64,000 bases of DNA from Lachnospiraceae bacterium UBA1818 (GCA_904419285.1 CAJFQZ010000008.1:86253-150252), one strand, 5' to 3'. Shown: positions 17,181 to 27,600, counted from the stretch's first letter. Notes: a model not told the origin generated them from the sequence alone. Numbers and translations are program-made.

Positions 17181-17375
17181 TCAGAGCGAGAACATCTGCC
17201 TGATCGAAAGGAACAGGTCGTAGATATATGGAAGCACCCAGGACAGGACGAGAATCAGCCCCGCCAGGCTCGTCAGAAACGCCTGTTCGTCCCTTCCGCT
17301 GTGCTTGAGCACCTGGCTCAGTATGGAGACGAGAATCCCAACCGCCGCGATTTTGAATATCAGATTTATGCTCAT
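17181..17375 (-). CDS. spoIIIAC: Stage III sporulation protein AC
   Basis: 64-residue membrane protein with two transmembrane helices (about 3-22 and 33-55), matching family length. NLIFKIAAVGILVSILSQVL is typical of AC. GGGAGG precedes the ATG, and the gene starts 12 bases after spoIIIAB. Confidence 0.93.
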   Translation of the reverse strand: MSINLIFKIAAVGILVSILSQVLKHSGRDEQAFLTSLAGLILVLSWVLPYIYDLFLSIRQMFSL

Positions 17376-17387
17376 GATTCCTCCCTG

Positions 17388-17906
17388 TCAGAGCAGGACT
17401 ACGACAAGGAAGATGCCGCTCATCACCCCCAGGCAGCGGCTGATCTTCCGCTTTGTCGCAAGCCCCTCCCTCAGTTTCTCGATCTCCAGATCCATCCGGT
17501 TCAGATACATTGTAAGTGAACGGTCCAGCGTATCTCTGTCAGACTGCCCGAGAAAAGTCCCCAGCTCTTTCAGAAAGATCGAATGGGTGCTTTTCAGGTT
17601 CAGATCTTTCAGCCACCGGTCGATCCCCCTGTTCCAGATCCTTGCAAATGCAGACTCCTCCCTCTGATCGATCTCCGAAGCCACATTTTTCAGCCATGAG
17701 GCGCAGGGCTCTCTCACTCTTCCTCCGATCGAACGGAAGATCTCTGAGAGAGGCGCCCCTGTATACTCCATCTCCCCCCTGATCAGCCCGACAATATATC
17801 TGAGATAAAGCATTTTATCAAGATAACGCTTCAGATCCGCCCCGTACAGATATCCCGCTCCGCTGGTCGCCGTAATGATAAGTACCGCTCCGATCACTCT
17901 CTGCAC
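17388..17906 (-). CDS. spoIIIAB: Stage III sporulation protein AB
   Basis: The 172-residue protein resembles type II secretion/pilus GspF-like components. It has one N-terminal hydrophobic helix (about 4-22), a soluble helical domain (about 30-150) and one C-terminal transmembrane helix (ISRCLGVMSGIFLVVVLL). It overlaps the end of spoIIIAA by 13 bases. It is probably the partner of the SpoIIIAA ATPase. Confidence 0.93.
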   Translation of the reverse strand: MQRVIGAVLIITATSGAGYLYGADLKRYLDKMLYLRYIVGLIRGEMEYTGAPLSEIFRSIGGRVREPCASWLKNVASEIDQREESAFARIWNRGIDRWLKDLNLKSTHSIFLKELGTFLGQSDRDTLDRSLTMYLNRMDLEIEKLREGLATKRKISRCLGVMSGIFLVVVLL

Positions 17907-18832
17907 AGCACACTCCCCCGCTCATCATAGATTTCCCGGATCTCTCCGGGGTGTTTTCCGTTTCCCAGTACCACATACCGCTCAAACATTCTCCGGCGGA
18001 TCATCTCTCCCAGGACCGGCTTCTTCTTTGCCTCGTCCATATCCAGCCCGTGAACGCTCGCAATCAGCTTGCATCCGCACTGCATCGCATACTCAATGGC
18101 ATGGATATCCTCGCTCGTCCCGATCTCATCCACGGCGATCACCTGCGGCGCCATGGAGCGAATGAGCATGATCATTCCTTCCGCTTTCGGACAGCAGTCC
18201 AGTATATCCGTCCTGGATCCCAGATGGTTCTGCGCGATCCCCAGATAACAGCCGCCCAGCTCAGAGCGCTCATCCACCACTCCCACGGAACATCCCTTAA
18301 CGTACCGGTTCCCGTCCGAGATCTGCCGGATCAGATCCCGGATCAGAGTCGTTTTCCCGCAGCACGGCGGAGAAATGATCAGGGTATGGCAGACCTGTCT
18401 GTTTTTCGTGATATATGGGAGAAGACTGTCCGCGCACCCGATGATCTCATGAGATACCCGTATATTGACTGATGATATGTACTGGATATTCTTCACCTTG
18501 TCCTTATCCATGATTACCTTTCCTGCCACGCCTACTCTGTGCCCTCCTTCTACTGTGAGAAATCCCTGTCTCAGTTCATTTTCAAAAGCATAGAGGGAGT
18601 ACCTGCTGATATATTCCATGGTCTCCCTCAGTTCTTCTTTTGTGACAATATGGCCTCCTCTCTCTCCCGGCAGGACCAGTTCCCTGCCCGCGCAGCACAC
18701 CCGCAGCGGCTGCCCGGTCCGCATCCTGATCTCCTGCAGACTATCGAAGTCCGGCACCTCTTCCTCTATGATCCTGCGCACACTTTTCGCCAGGATATGC
18801 AGTATCTGCGCTCTTCTGTCCTGTCTCTCCAT
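17894..18832 (-). CDS. spoIIIAA: Stage III sporulation protein AA (ATPase)
   Basis: Secretion-type ATPase thought to energise the SpoIIIA channel in the mother cell. The 312-residue product shows Walker A SPPCCGKTT near 150-158, Walker B VIAVDEIG and the R(V)GVAGK segment of the N-terminal domain. The ATG at 18832 has AGAGGTG eight bases upstream; the longer in-frame reading lies inside the VanZ-family gene and is rejected. It is the first gene of spoIIIAA-AH. Confidence 0.96.
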   Translation of the reverse strand: MERQDRRAQILHILAKSVRRIIEEEVPDFDSLQEIRMRTGQPLRVCCAGRELVLPGERGGHIVTKEELRETMEYISRYSLYAFENELRQGFLTVEGGHRVGVAGKVIMDKDKVKNIQYISSVNIRVSHEIIGCADSLLPYITKNRQVCHTLIISPPCCGKTTLIRDLIRQISDGNRYVKGCSVGVVDERSELGGCYLGIAQNHLGSRTDILDCCPKAEGMIMLIRSMAPQVIAVDEIGTSEDIHAIEYAMQCGCKLIASVHGLDMDEAKKKPVLGEMIRRRMFERYVVLGNGKHPGEIREIYDERGSVLCRE

Positions 18833-18851
18833 CTTGTCCACCTCTTTACAA

Positions 18852-18879
18852 AATATATGACGAGGCAGAAAAAATATGA
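18852..18879 (-). promoter_or_regulatory. Candidate sigma-E promoter of the spoIIIA operon
   Basis: Minus strand TCATATT (18873-18879) and CATATATT (18852-18859) resemble the sigma-E elements (ATA and CATANNNT), with 15 bases from ATA to CATA. They lie 20 bases before spoIIIAA. Sigma-E control of spoIIIA is established in B. subtilis. Confidence 0.5.
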
Positions 18880-18927
18880 CCGTCAGATTGAAAGAAAGTT
18901 CTCGTGCGGTTACCTGAAGAGCTGATG

Positions 18928-18968
18928 ACAAAAGCGCGTCCGGTCCCAGCTTTCCGGACCGGCCGCGC
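18928..18968 (-). terminator. Terminator after the VanZ-family gene
   Basis: Arms 18956-18968 and 18934-18946 form a 12- to 13-bp GC-rich stem around a nine-base loop, followed by TTTTGT on the minus strand. Confidence 0.7.
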
Positions 18969-19004
18969 CTGACACTCTGTTTATTCTGTTTATCTCTTCC
19001 ACTC

Positions 19005-20420
19005 TTACTGCACCGCGGGAACCAGGACCGCATTCTCCGTATCTCCCTGGATCCGAAACGAATACACCGGCTGATAGAACCCCTTCGAATCCGTCTGATA
19101 GACAAGGGCGACATCTCCGAGAACAAGCTCCCCGGGTTCCTCCCCATACCAGCGGAACTTTCCGTCCAGGATCTGCTCATAGGCCTCTTTCTCCGAGATG
19201 ACCGCCATATCTTTATATTTCTCGCAGGCCACGATATAGTTCCTGATCTCTCCCATCCTGCCGTCCTCATACAGAGTGCAGGAGAGCTGCCCATTATAGA
19301 GGGTATCCCCGTCCCTCTGCTGATAAGCCGCGAAGACATACTGCCCTTCTCCCTGATTCTCAAACGTCATGCCGTCCGGCAGGTCGATCCCGTATCCTGA
19401 CATGGCTTCGCGGACCTCAGATTCTTCTGCATCCGCGTCCGGCTCTGTCTCCTGCGAATCTGCGTCAAGAAGCCCGAAATCTATATAACTGAAGGTTCCT
19501 CCGGAGAAATCGATCCACAGCATTGTATTGTCCGTGCTGTAGTAAACTGCAGTCTCATCATAGAGATCCGTCCTGCTCTCGTCCGGCTCCTGTCCCAGAC
19601 GGGCGAAGAACTCTTTCGCCATCGCTCCCGTCTCGTCCCTGCTCAGCACAGATACTTTATACACAGGAGCTGTTCCGCTCTTCTGACTGTACACGGCGTC
19701 AGAACTGACCCGGACCCTGTCCATATCCTGACGGACAATATAGCTGGACGGCAGATTTCCCAGTTCCTGTCTGCTGTAGACAATGATGACCGCCGCGAAT
19801 GCCAGCCCTGCAGCGATCAGCGGGATCTGGAACGCTGCAGCGGCAGCGGCATGTGTCTTTTTCTTTTTCACGCTGCGGCAGATACACAGCACTGCAGCAT
19901 AACCTCCGAAGCCGATCATAGTCCCAAGAAAATTGTTGAAGATATCATCCATCTCCACCACGCCTCTGCCAAGCACAAGCTGTGCGAGCTCGATCAGGAC
20001 AGTCAGGAGAAATCCCGCCAGATATGTGACCCAGAACTTCCGGAAGATCCGTATCCCCGCCGGCAGAAGGAATCCGAGAGGGACGAACAGCAGAATGTTC
20101 AGGACCAGGTTCCTCCACTGGACCGCGGAAAAGCTGTTCCACGCCTCCCGATAGGAATAGAAAAGTGGCATGACCCGTCCTCCGGCCCAGGAATCGCTCC
20201 GATTCAGCAGGGTCGCGGCAAGGAGTACTGTCAGATAACACAGGAAAGCAGCGCACCACACCACTCTTGCTGCTCTCAGCCGCCTTGTCCCCTTCATGAG
20301 TTTTCTGTAAACGATATAATACCCTGCAGCCGCGGCAAGCCCCACAGCCAGCACGAGGATCAGCCCAAGCGCCAGATACTGCTTTGCCATCGACAGGATT
20401 GCTTCCAGTGTCATATCCAT
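19005..20420 (-). CDS. VanZ-family membrane protein with C-terminal extracellular domain
   Basis: VanZ homologues are polytopic membrane proteins of unclear mechanism; the namesake gives low-level teicoplanin resistance. The 471 residues have about five transmembrane helices in the first 180 residues with the VanZ pattern NILLFVPLGFLLP and MDDIFNNFLGTMIG. One further helix at about 195-215 precedes a soluble domain to the end, which is not typical of VanZ and is unrecognised. AGGAGG precedes ATG 20420. It is monocistronic. A role in glycopeptide resistance is not supported here. Confidence 0.85.
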   Translation of the reverse strand: MDMTLEAILSMAKQYLALGLILVLAVGLAAAAGYYIVYRKLMKGTRRLRAARVVWCAAFLCYLTVLLAATLLNRSDSWAGGRVMPLFYSYREAWNSFSAVQWRNLVLNILLFVPLGFLLPAGIRIFRKFWVTYLAGFLLTVLIELAQLVLGRGVVEMDDIFNNFLGTMIGFGGYAAVLCICRSVKKKKTHAAAAAAFQIPLIAAGLAFAAVIIVYSRQELGNLPSSYIVRQDMDRVRVSSDAVYSQKSGTAPVYKVSVLSRDETGAMAKEFFARLGQEPDESRTDLYDETAVYYSTDNTMLWIDFSGGTFSYIDFGLLDADSQETEPDADAEESEVREAMSGYGIDLPDGMTFENQGEGQYVFAAYQQRDGDTLYNGQLSCTLYEDGRMGEIRNYIVACEKYKDMAVISEKEAYEQILDGKFRWYGEEPGELVLGDVALVYQTDSKGFYQPVYSFRIQGDTENAVLVPAVQ

Positions 20421-20510
20421 TTTTCCTCCTCTTCCCTTATAATTTTTGATTTGCTTCGGATCTCCGGTGTTCTGCTTTCCCATCCCGCTGCTCCTGCACG
20501 GGACAAAAGA

Positions 20511-21824
20511 TCAGCTCTCCCTGAACCTTCGGATTTCCTCCAGCCGCTCAGCGGTCTTCTTCTCGTCGCCCTGGCCAGTCGGATGATAGTAGGTCCTGTC
20601 CTTTAAGCTGTCCGGCATGCACTGCATATGCGTCAGCTTCTCTTCTGTGTCGTGGGCATACTCATATCCTTTTCCATACCCCAGCTCCTTCATCAGGCCG
20701 GTGACTCCGTTCCGGATCTGCAGGGGCACCGGCTCCGCCCGCATGGTGCGCACATCCTTCTTACACGCCTCGCATGCCGTGTAGAGCGCATTTGACTTTG
20801 GCGCCATGGACAGGTACACGACCGCGTGGGTCAGATGGACGTCGCACTCCGGCATTCCGAGAAAATGACACGCCTGATAGGCAGCCACCGCCACCTGCAG
20901 GGCATTGCTGTCCGCCATCCCCACGTCCTCGCTGGCAAAACGGATCAGCCTTCTCGCGATGTACAGCGGATTCTCCCCGCCCTCCAGCATCCGCATCATC
21001 CAGTAGACCGCCGCATCTGGATCGCTGTTTCTCATGGACTTGTGGAGCGCAGAGATCAGGTTATAGTGTTCTTCGCCTGTCTTGTCATAGAGCAGGGATC
21101 TTCGGCTGATGCACTGCTCCAGCCCTTCGTCCGTGACCGTGATCCCCTCTGCACTGATCTCTCCGTTCAGCACCGCCATCTCCAGCGTATTGAGGGCTGT
21201 GCGCGCGTCCCCGTTTGCGAATGCCGCAATTGCCCTCACCGCCTCATCCGTGATCTTCACATTCTGTCCCCCGAATCCTTCCGGGCTCTCAAGGGCATGG
21301 CAGAGCAGCTTTATCAGATCCTTTTCCTCCAGCGCTTTGAGGACAAACACCCGGCATCTCGACAGGAGCGCGGCATTGATCTCAAAAGAGGGATTCTCCG
21401 TCGTCGCGCCGATCAGGATAATGCTCCCCCTCTCCACATAAGGGAGGAATGCATCCTGCTGGGCCTTGTTGAACCGATGGATCTCATCCACGAAAAGCAC
21501 GGTCCGAAGCCCCACTCTCCGGCTCTGCTCCGCCCGGTTCATGACTTCCCTGATCTCCTTGATCCCGCTGGTCACCGCGCTGAAATTAATGAATTCCGAT
21601 CGGGTCTTCCCGGCGATGATACTTGCAAGCGTTGTCTTTCCGACCCCCGGCGGTCCCCAGAATATCATAGAAGAGATCTGATCCCGCTCGATCAGCTGGC
21701 GCAGGATTTTTCCCTTTCCCACCAGGTGCTCCTGCCCCACAAAGTCATCCAGAGAGGACGGGCGCAGTCTGCTTGCCAGAGGAGTCGTAACACGGTTATT
21801 ATCAAATAATGTCATCTGTTCCAT
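20511..21824 (-). CDS. rarA: Replication-associated recombination protein A (RarA/MgsA)
   Basis: AAA+ ATPase related to clamp-loader subunits that acts at stalled forks. The 437 residues carry Walker A GPPGVGKTT (near 59-67), Walker B VLFVDEIHRFNKAQQD, sensor ATTENPSFE and the C-terminal tetramerisation part (YKGYEYAHD-like GKGYEYAHD). The start is ATG 21824 because GGGAGGTG precedes it; a GTG three codons earlier overlaps that site. Promoter elements overlap the pnp terminator. Confidence 0.95.
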   Translation of the reverse strand: MEQMTLFDNNRVTTPLASRLRPSSLDDFVGQEHLVGKGKILRQLIERDQISSMIFWGPPGVGKTTLASIIAGKTRSEFINFSAVTSGIKEIREVMNRAEQSRRVGLRTVLFVDEIHRFNKAQQDAFLPYVERGSIILIGATTENPSFEINAALLSRCRVFVLKALEEKDLIKLLCHALESPEGFGGQNVKITDEAVRAIAAFANGDARTALNTLEMAVLNGEISAEGITVTDEGLEQCISRRSLLYDKTGEEHYNLISALHKSMRNSDPDAAVYWMMRMLEGGENPLYIARRLIRFASEDVGMADSNALQVAVAAYQACHFLGMPECDVHLTHAVVYLSMAPKSNALYTACEACKKDVRTMRAEPVPLQIRNGVTGLMKELGYGKGYEYAHDTEEKLTHMQCMPDSLKDRTYYHPTGQGDEKKTAERLEEIRRFRES

Positions 21825-21851
21825 ATTATGCACCTCCCTGCATCTGTCTCT

Positions 21852-21880
21852 ATTATAAAAGCCGGAGAAGAAGGAAACAA
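21852..21880 (-). promoter_or_regulatory. Sigma-A-type promoter of rarA
   Basis: Minus strand TTGTTT (21875-21880), 17 bases, TATAAT (21852-21857). The -35 and spacer lie in the 3' arm of the pnp terminator. Confidence 0.6.
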
Positions 21881-21910
21881 TATCTATCTGACAGTTCCTT
21901 CCACTCCGGC
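21857..21910 (-). terminator. Terminator after pnp, overlapping the rarA promoter
   Basis: Arms 21895-21910 and 21861-21876 pair at 15 of 16 positions (GCCGGAG plus GGAAGGAA against TTCCTTC plus CTCCGGC) around an 18-base loop. TTTTAT follows on the minus strand. Confidence 0.7.
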
Positions 21911-21964
21911 CTCTTATCTGCCGTCCGATGCTGTGCGCCGTACTTACGTTTCTTCTATTATTTC

Positions 21965-24052
21965 TTATTCAGCCACATCTCTCATGCTGAAGCTGAATCT
22001 TCCCATCTTGTCCTTGCCAAGGCATACGACCTTGACCACGTCGCCGATCGAAAGGACATCCTCAACCTTGTCCACTCTCTTCTTGGAGATCTTGGATATA
22101 TGGACCAGGCCTTCCTTGCCCGGTGCGAACTCGAGAAATGCGCCGAAGTCTTTGATGCTTACGACCTTGCCCTCGAATACCTGGCCTGCCTCGAAGTCTG
22201 TGACGATCGTGTGGATCAGCTTCGCCGCCTGATCCATTGCTTCCTTCTCTGTTCCGCAGATGGAGACGGATCCGTCGTCCTCAATATCGATCTTCACGCC
22301 GGTCTGCTCGATGATCGCGTTGATCGTCTTGCCTCTCTGTCCGACTACATCGCCGATCTTCTGAGGATCGATCTGCATCTGGATGATCTTCGGAGCGTAC
22401 GGTCCGACTTCCGGCCTCGGCTCGGCGATCGCCTTGTTCATTACTTCATCAATGATATAAGTCCTTGCCTTCTTCGTCGCAGCGATAGCCTCCTCGATGA
22501 TCGGTCTTGTCAGGCCGTGGATCTTGATATCCATCTGGATCGCAGTGATTCCCTTGTGGGTTCCTGCAACCTTGAAGTCCATATCGCCGAAGAAGTCTTC
22601 CAGTCCCTGAATGTCTGTCAGGACGATATAATCATCGTCCGTCTCTCCTGTCACAAGACCTGCGGAGATACCTGCCACTGCAGCCTTGATCGGCACGCCG
22701 GCAGCCATCAGCGACATGCTGGATGCGCACACGCTGGCCTGTGATGTGGATCCGTTGGACTCAAATGTCTCGGATACCGTGCGGATCGCATACGGGAACT
22801 CTGCCTCGCTCGGGAGCACCGGGATAAGCGCTCTCTCGGCAAGCGCTCCGTGTCCGATCTCGCGGCGTCCCGGTCCTCTTGACGGCTTCGTCTCGCCGAC
22901 AGAGTAAGACGGGAAGTTATAGTGGTGCATATATCTCTTTGAGGTCTCATTTTCATCCAGTCCGTCCAGTCTCTGAGCCTCAGAAAGGGGAGCCAGAGTT
23001 GTCACGTTGCAGATCTGTGTCTGTCCTCTCGTGAACATTGCGGAACCGTGAACTCTCGGGATCAGGTCCACTTCAGCCGCAAGCGGCCTGATCTGATCGA
23101 TCGCACGTCCGTCCGGACGCTTGTGATCCTTCAGGATCATCTTTCTGACCGTCTTCTTCTGATACTGGTAAACCGCCTCGCCGAGAACCGAGAGCCATTC
23201 CTCATTGTCTGCGAACGCCTCCTCCAGCTTCTCTGTGATCACGCGGATATTCTCTTCTCTCGTCTGCTTGTCATCCGTAAATACAGCTTCTTCCATCTGC
23301 TCCGGTGGAACGATTTCCCTGATCGCCGCGAAAAGCTCTTCCGGAACAGAGAAATGCTCATAATCATGCTTCGGCTTTCCGCACTCTGCAACGATCGTGT
23401 CGATGAATGCGATCACCTTCTGGTTAAGATCATGAGCCGCAAAGATTGCCTCGATCATCTTATCCTCCGGCACTTCGTTGGCGCCCGCCTCGATCATGAT
23501 CACTTTTTCTTTCGTGGAAGCCACTGTAAGAGACAGATCAGATACTGTGCGCTGTTCAGACGTCGGATTGAACACAAACTCTCCGTCAATAAGACCTACC
23601 TGTGTAGTAGAGATCGGGCCGTCGAACGGGATATCGGAAATGCAGGTAGCGATTGCCGCACCAAGCATGGCTGTCAGCTCCGGGCTGCAGTCCTGATCCA
23701 CTGACAGCACAAGGTTCTCCAGTGTCACATCGTTTCTGTAATCCTTCGGGAACAGCGGACGCATCGGACGGTCGATGACACGGTCTGTCAGGATCGCATT
23801 CTCCGACGCTTTTCCCTCTCTCTTGTTGAATCCTCCCGGAATCTTTCCTACCGCATACATTCTCTCGTTATATTCCACGCTCAGAGGGAAGAAATCGATT
23901 CCCTCTCTCGGCTTCTCTGATGCAGTCGCCGTACACAGGACAGTCGTATCGCCGTAGTGCATCAGGACAGCGCCGTTGGCCTGTTTTGCCACTCTGCCGA
24001 CGTCCACGCGCAGAGTTCTTCCGGCCAGTTCCATCTCAAATTTCTTGTACAT
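21965..24052 (-). CDS. pnp: Polyribonucleotide nucleotidyltransferase (PNPase)
   Basis: Phosphorolytic 3'-5' exoribonuclease of RNA decay. The 695 residues contain two RNase PH domains (about 1-225 and 300-540, with the second-domain FFGDMDFKVAGT and GDTTVLCTA in the first), a KH domain (GKTINAIIEQTGVKIDIEDDG, quoted in part: INAIIEQTGVKIDI) and a C-terminal S1 domain. Length matches the family. rpsO is immediately upstream, the conserved order; the leader holds a long hairpin. Confidence 0.98.
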   Translation of the reverse strand: MYKKFEMELAGRTLRVDVGRVAKQANGAVLMHYGDTTVLCTATASEKPREGIDFFPLSVEYNERMYAVGKIPGGFNKREGKASENAILTDRVIDRPMRPLFPKDYRNDVTLENLVLSVDQDCSPELTAMLGAAIATCISDIPFDGPISTTQVGLIDGEFVFNPTSEQRTVSDLSLTVASTKEKVIMIEAGANEVPEDKMIEAIFAAHDLNQKVIAFIDTIVAECGKPKHDYEHFSVPEELFAAIREIVPPEQMEEAVFTDDKQTREENIRVITEKLEEAFADNEEWLSVLGEAVYQYQKKTVRKMILKDHKRPDGRAIDQIRPLAAEVDLIPRVHGSAMFTRGQTQICNVTTLAPLSEAQRLDGLDENETSKRYMHHYNFPSYSVGETKPSRGPGRREIGHGALAERALIPVLPSEAEFPYAIRTVSETFESNGSTSQASVCASSMSLMAAGVPIKAAVAGISAGLVTGETDDDYIVLTDIQGLEDFFGDMDFKVAGTHKGITAIQMDIKIHGLTRPIIEEAIAATKKARTYIIDEVMNKAIAEPRPEVGPYAPKIIQMQIDPQKIGDVVGQRGKTINAIIEQTGVKIDIEDDGSVSICGTEKEAMDQAAKLIHTIVTDFEAGQVFEGKVVSIKDFGAFLEFAPGKEGLVHISKISKKRVDKVEDVLSIGDVVKVVCLGKDKMGRFSFSMRDVAE

Positions 24053-24097
24053 AGTTTTCTCCTTTAAATAAATATGATTCCCTGCAGGCAGGCGTCT

Positions 24098-24154
24098 CCG
24101 AAACTACTGAAAAACATATTAAACAGCGCCTAATATACTTTTCAGTGGTCTCGG
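24098..24154 (-). promoter_or_regulatory. Long leader hairpin upstream of pnp
   Basis: Arms 24131-24154 and 24098-24121 (24 bases each) pair at 23 of 24 positions, including three G-U pairs and one C-A mismatch, around a nine-base loop. It ends 45 bases before the pnp start. In E. coli a comparable leader stem is cut by RNase III and mediates PNPase autoregulation; a similar role here is inference. Confidence 0.75.
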
Positions 24155-24210
24155 TTACATCTCTCTGCCCGCAATCCAATTTATTATATCACACTATATT
24201 TCATTAGGCA

Positions 24211-24256
24211 AACATTTTTAAAGGGCGCCCGGCACATCTTCTGTGCCTGACGCCCT
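24211..24256 (-). terminator. Terminator or processing hairpin after rpsO
   Basis: Arms 24242-24256 and 24222-24236 pair at 14 of 15 positions around a five-base loop and are followed by TTTAAAAATGTTT. The U-run is broken, so partial read-through to pnp is plausible. Confidence 0.65.
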
Positions 24257-24265
24257 CTGAAATGA

Positions 24266-24532
24266 TTATTTTCTAAGTCCAAGTCTCTCGATCAGTGAAC
24301 GGTATCTCTCGATGTCCACTTTCTTAAGGTATGCAAGAAGTCCTCTTCTCTGACCAACCATCTTAAGAAGTCCTCTTCTTGAGTGGTGATCCTTCGGATT
24401 CGCCTTGAAGTGCTCTGTCAGCTCGTTGATTCTTGCTGTCAGGATAGCAACCTGTACCTCCGGTGATCCTGTGTCTCCTTCTGTTCTTCCATACTCTTTG
24501 ATGATAGCCTGTTTCTTGTCCTTTGCGATCAT
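24266..24532 (-). CDS. rpsO: 30S ribosomal protein S15
   Basis: Primary 16S rRNA binder of the 30S platform. The 88 residues include [14 protein letters not shown] and [23 protein letters not shown] (quoted in part: [17 protein letters not shown]), the diagnostic signature. The ATG at 24532 is chosen because AAGGAGG is eight bases upstream; an ATG two codons earlier is too close to it. It has a strong promoter and a leader of about 90 bases. Confidence 0.97.
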   Translation of the reverse strand: MIAKDKKQAIIKEYGRTEGDTGSPEVQVAILTARINELTEHFKANPKDHHSRRGLLKMVGQRRGLLAYLKKVDIERYRSLIERLGLRK

Positions 24533-24631
24533 TTTCATTTCCTCCTTAAAATATCTCTTACAAAACGCCTGACATTAAGTAACGGTCGGAGTGATCCTGT
24601 TACCGAATGCCGGTTCATTTCATACTTGCAA

Positions 24632-24660
24632 AGTATAGCATACCGCACTCTGAATGTAAA
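24632..24660 (-). promoter_or_regulatory. Sigma-A-type promoter of rpsO
   Basis: Minus strand TTTACA (24655-24660), 17 bases, TATACT (24632-24637). The leader to the start codon includes GTAAC/GTTAC arms that could pair; a link to S15 feedback is only a possibility. Confidence 0.75.
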
Positions 24661-24690
24661 GGGAAAAATCAACCTCTTCCGAAATCTCCT

Positions 24691-27600
24691 TTATTTTGTT
24701 CTTTTCTTAATGAAAACAGTCCCATTTATCAGCAGCACAGCCGCTCCCGCCATCAGAAGAAATACCCGTGCCGTATCCTCGTCTCCCGTCTTTGCCGCCT
24801 TGACTCTGGTATCCTCTGCAGCGTCAGCGGTATCCGCAGCGTCCCTGGAACCTGCGGCGGCAACGGTATCTGCTGTGGGTGTGGAACCGGCGGCATCCGC
24901 GGTACCGATGACGGACGCGGTCAGTTTTTCCATTGCATCTTCCAGTGCTTCCACGGACGTACTGACTTTCTCCTCTGTCGCACTTCCGTCTGCAAGCACC
25001 GTTTTGGCCTCGGCAAGAGCTGCGCGCATTACAGAAAAGCTCTGTGCATCATAGTCCGCCTCATTCAGCACCTCTGCCTGTCTGATCAGTTCTTCCAGAA
25101 GGCTCTTATCCGGCTTCAGTCTCAGGTCTGCCATTGCTTTCAGAAGATTCCGCCATGCATTGTCCACATCTTCCTGCGGCGCGAATTCGTCTTCATAAAC
25201 GTTTTCTGCCGTATCCAGAGCTGTCACAAATGCAGGCCTGCCTTCTTCCAGATATGCGTCCAGATTGCTGTTCATCGTCTCTGCCAGCGAGAGGACCTTC
25301 GCCAGGTCGTCCTTATCGGCTTCCTTAAATTCCATGTACTGCATTGCCTTGATCAGATTCTGCCAAGCGGCGTCCACAGCGTTCTGCGTCACGGAACCGT
25401 CTCCTGCCTTCACTCTTTCAAGGATATCCTCAGCATCCCTGAGCGCCTTCTCAAAATTCTCTGTCACGGCATCCATCACGCCGTCGGTATCGACATCCCC
25501 TGCCAGTTCGATCGCATATTCCAGAACAGCGGTTGAGATCTCTTTCCCGGGTTCCGGTTCCTCTGCTCCCTCTCCTACAGTCACAGTGAGCAAAGCCTCA
25601 TATCCCAGAGGATTGGAAAGGTTATAGCGGTACGGAAGAAAGCCTGCAATATCCGCGGCTCCGTCTGCAGACGTATCCACCTCATCCGGGCTCCATTCCG
25701 GCATTACAAGGACCTTTGTCTCCTGGGGGTCATCCTCTGCCTTTACGGCTGCCTGTACAAAGACCGGAAGTTCAACTGCCGCTCCGATCTCCACCCTCTG
25801 TTCCTCCGGGTCCTGTACGGATACATAATCCATCTCCGCACGGCGTCTCACACCGCTCACTTCAAGCTCCTGCAGTCCGATACAGTTCCCGGCAGCCACA
25901 CTGTTGATGGACCGGAACACAAGGCGCACATATCTTGCCATGACCGGAACTTCAAACTCCTCATCCACAGTATCTGTCGGATAAGTCGGCCCATTATTTT
26001 CGTGTGTGATCGTCTTTACTGTAACCCAGTTCTCCTTGTCGTCCGATACCTGGATATCGTAATCTGTAGGATACACTTTATTATAATAGCTCATTTTAAT
26101 GCCGGAGATCATATTGGAATAGCCTCCGAGATCTACGATGATCCACTGCGGACTTGACGCGCCGGCGCCCTTCAGGGCACCGCTGTCCCATTTTGTATCC
26201 AGGCTGCCGTCCACAGCCGACTCCGGCTTGACGGATGGAACCTCTATGCCGGATACTTCCACCGGCTGATTCAGCGCCAGATTAACCGTCTCCGTGGAAT
26301 CCGGGGTTCCGTCATCCAGATAGATGTTATCCACCGCCTGTCCGATGTCCCCTGAGGCATCCTCGCCGTAAGTGACGACGATCTCACTGATCTCCGCCGG
26401 AATGCCCGCCCTGAACTCAAGGCGCACCGCATAAATGCCGCCCTCAGGCGCTTCAAAGATCTGATCTGTATCCGTAAGCTCTCCCAGCTTCTCCATGGTT
26501 CCGTCCGGTTTTTCTACAAGGACGTCTGCATTGCTGGAGCCATTCTGAAGGATACGGAACTTTTCCACATTTATATTCCCGGTGATCCGGTATTCCAGAT
26601 AATCTCCTTCTTCCGTATCCCCCGTAAGGAACACACTGGAGAGATCTCTGTCATTCACAAAAGCCGTATTACCCGATGTATTTGTGATCACCGCCGCCGG
26701 ATCGATCCTTTCCGGAGTCTCTGTATCCTGGTTGAGTGTGATCTCATACAGCCGGAGCGCCGCGTCTGCATCGGCGGTAAGCTCCAGTTTAAGATATCTC
26801 GCCTGTGCGCCCCGGGCGTCGGCAGTATAGTTTCTCACAGGCGGCTCCACGACGCCTTCATCTCCAAATGTTTTGACCGTTGTGTAGTTCACATTATCCT
26901 CAGAGATCGAAAGCTCCGCCTGATAGATCCGCTGCGCGCCGTCCGCTGTGGCAATCGTGATATCATACAGTTCCTGCGTCAGGCCCAGATCAAAAATGAT
27001 ATAGTTTCCGGCGCGCTGGGCCTGTGCAGTCTCCACATAAGTTTCCCTGCTGCCGTCCAGCACGTCTGCCCACTCTCCGCCCTGGGCGAGAGACATGTCT
27101 GAATCTTTCACCGTGATGACAGGCTGAAGATTCTCAACAGATATCTCCAGCTTGGACAGCACCGCTGAGACACTCTCATCCCCCCTGTTGATCAGGCGCA
27201 CATATCTTGCGGCAGCGTTCTCTGACAGATCTCCCGGATCCGCCTCTGTCCATCTGTCGCCATGCAGAGAGTACTCCAGGCTCAGCCCGCCCAGACCGTT
27301 TCCTTCAGTCAGGATCCGGGAGATCTCCGCGATATCCTTTTTCTTGATCCCGATATAATCGCCGGGGTCAAACGTGATTCTTCCTAAATTGCGGATCCCA
27401 TACTGCTTCTCCCGGATAGTGAGCGGCGCTGCAGCATATTCCTCCATGTTTGTGTAAACTCTGTCAGCTGCAGTTTCCTCATTTGCTTCCGCCAGAATGC
27501 CGTCCATATATGCTCCAACATGCTCCATGCACGCTTCCACAAAAGGCACGACCCGTTTGCTGGCCGCTTTGACCGCCGGCTTATTCGCTCCGTCCGGATA

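Noticed and set aside
18833-19363. N-terminal extension of spoIIIAA
   Set aside because: It runs back through the VanZ terminator and coding region; AGAGGTG points to ATG 18832.
19005-20420. Glycopeptide resistance gene cluster
   Set aside because: Only the VanZ domain is present; there is no vanR/S, vanH, ligase or vanX homologue nearby.
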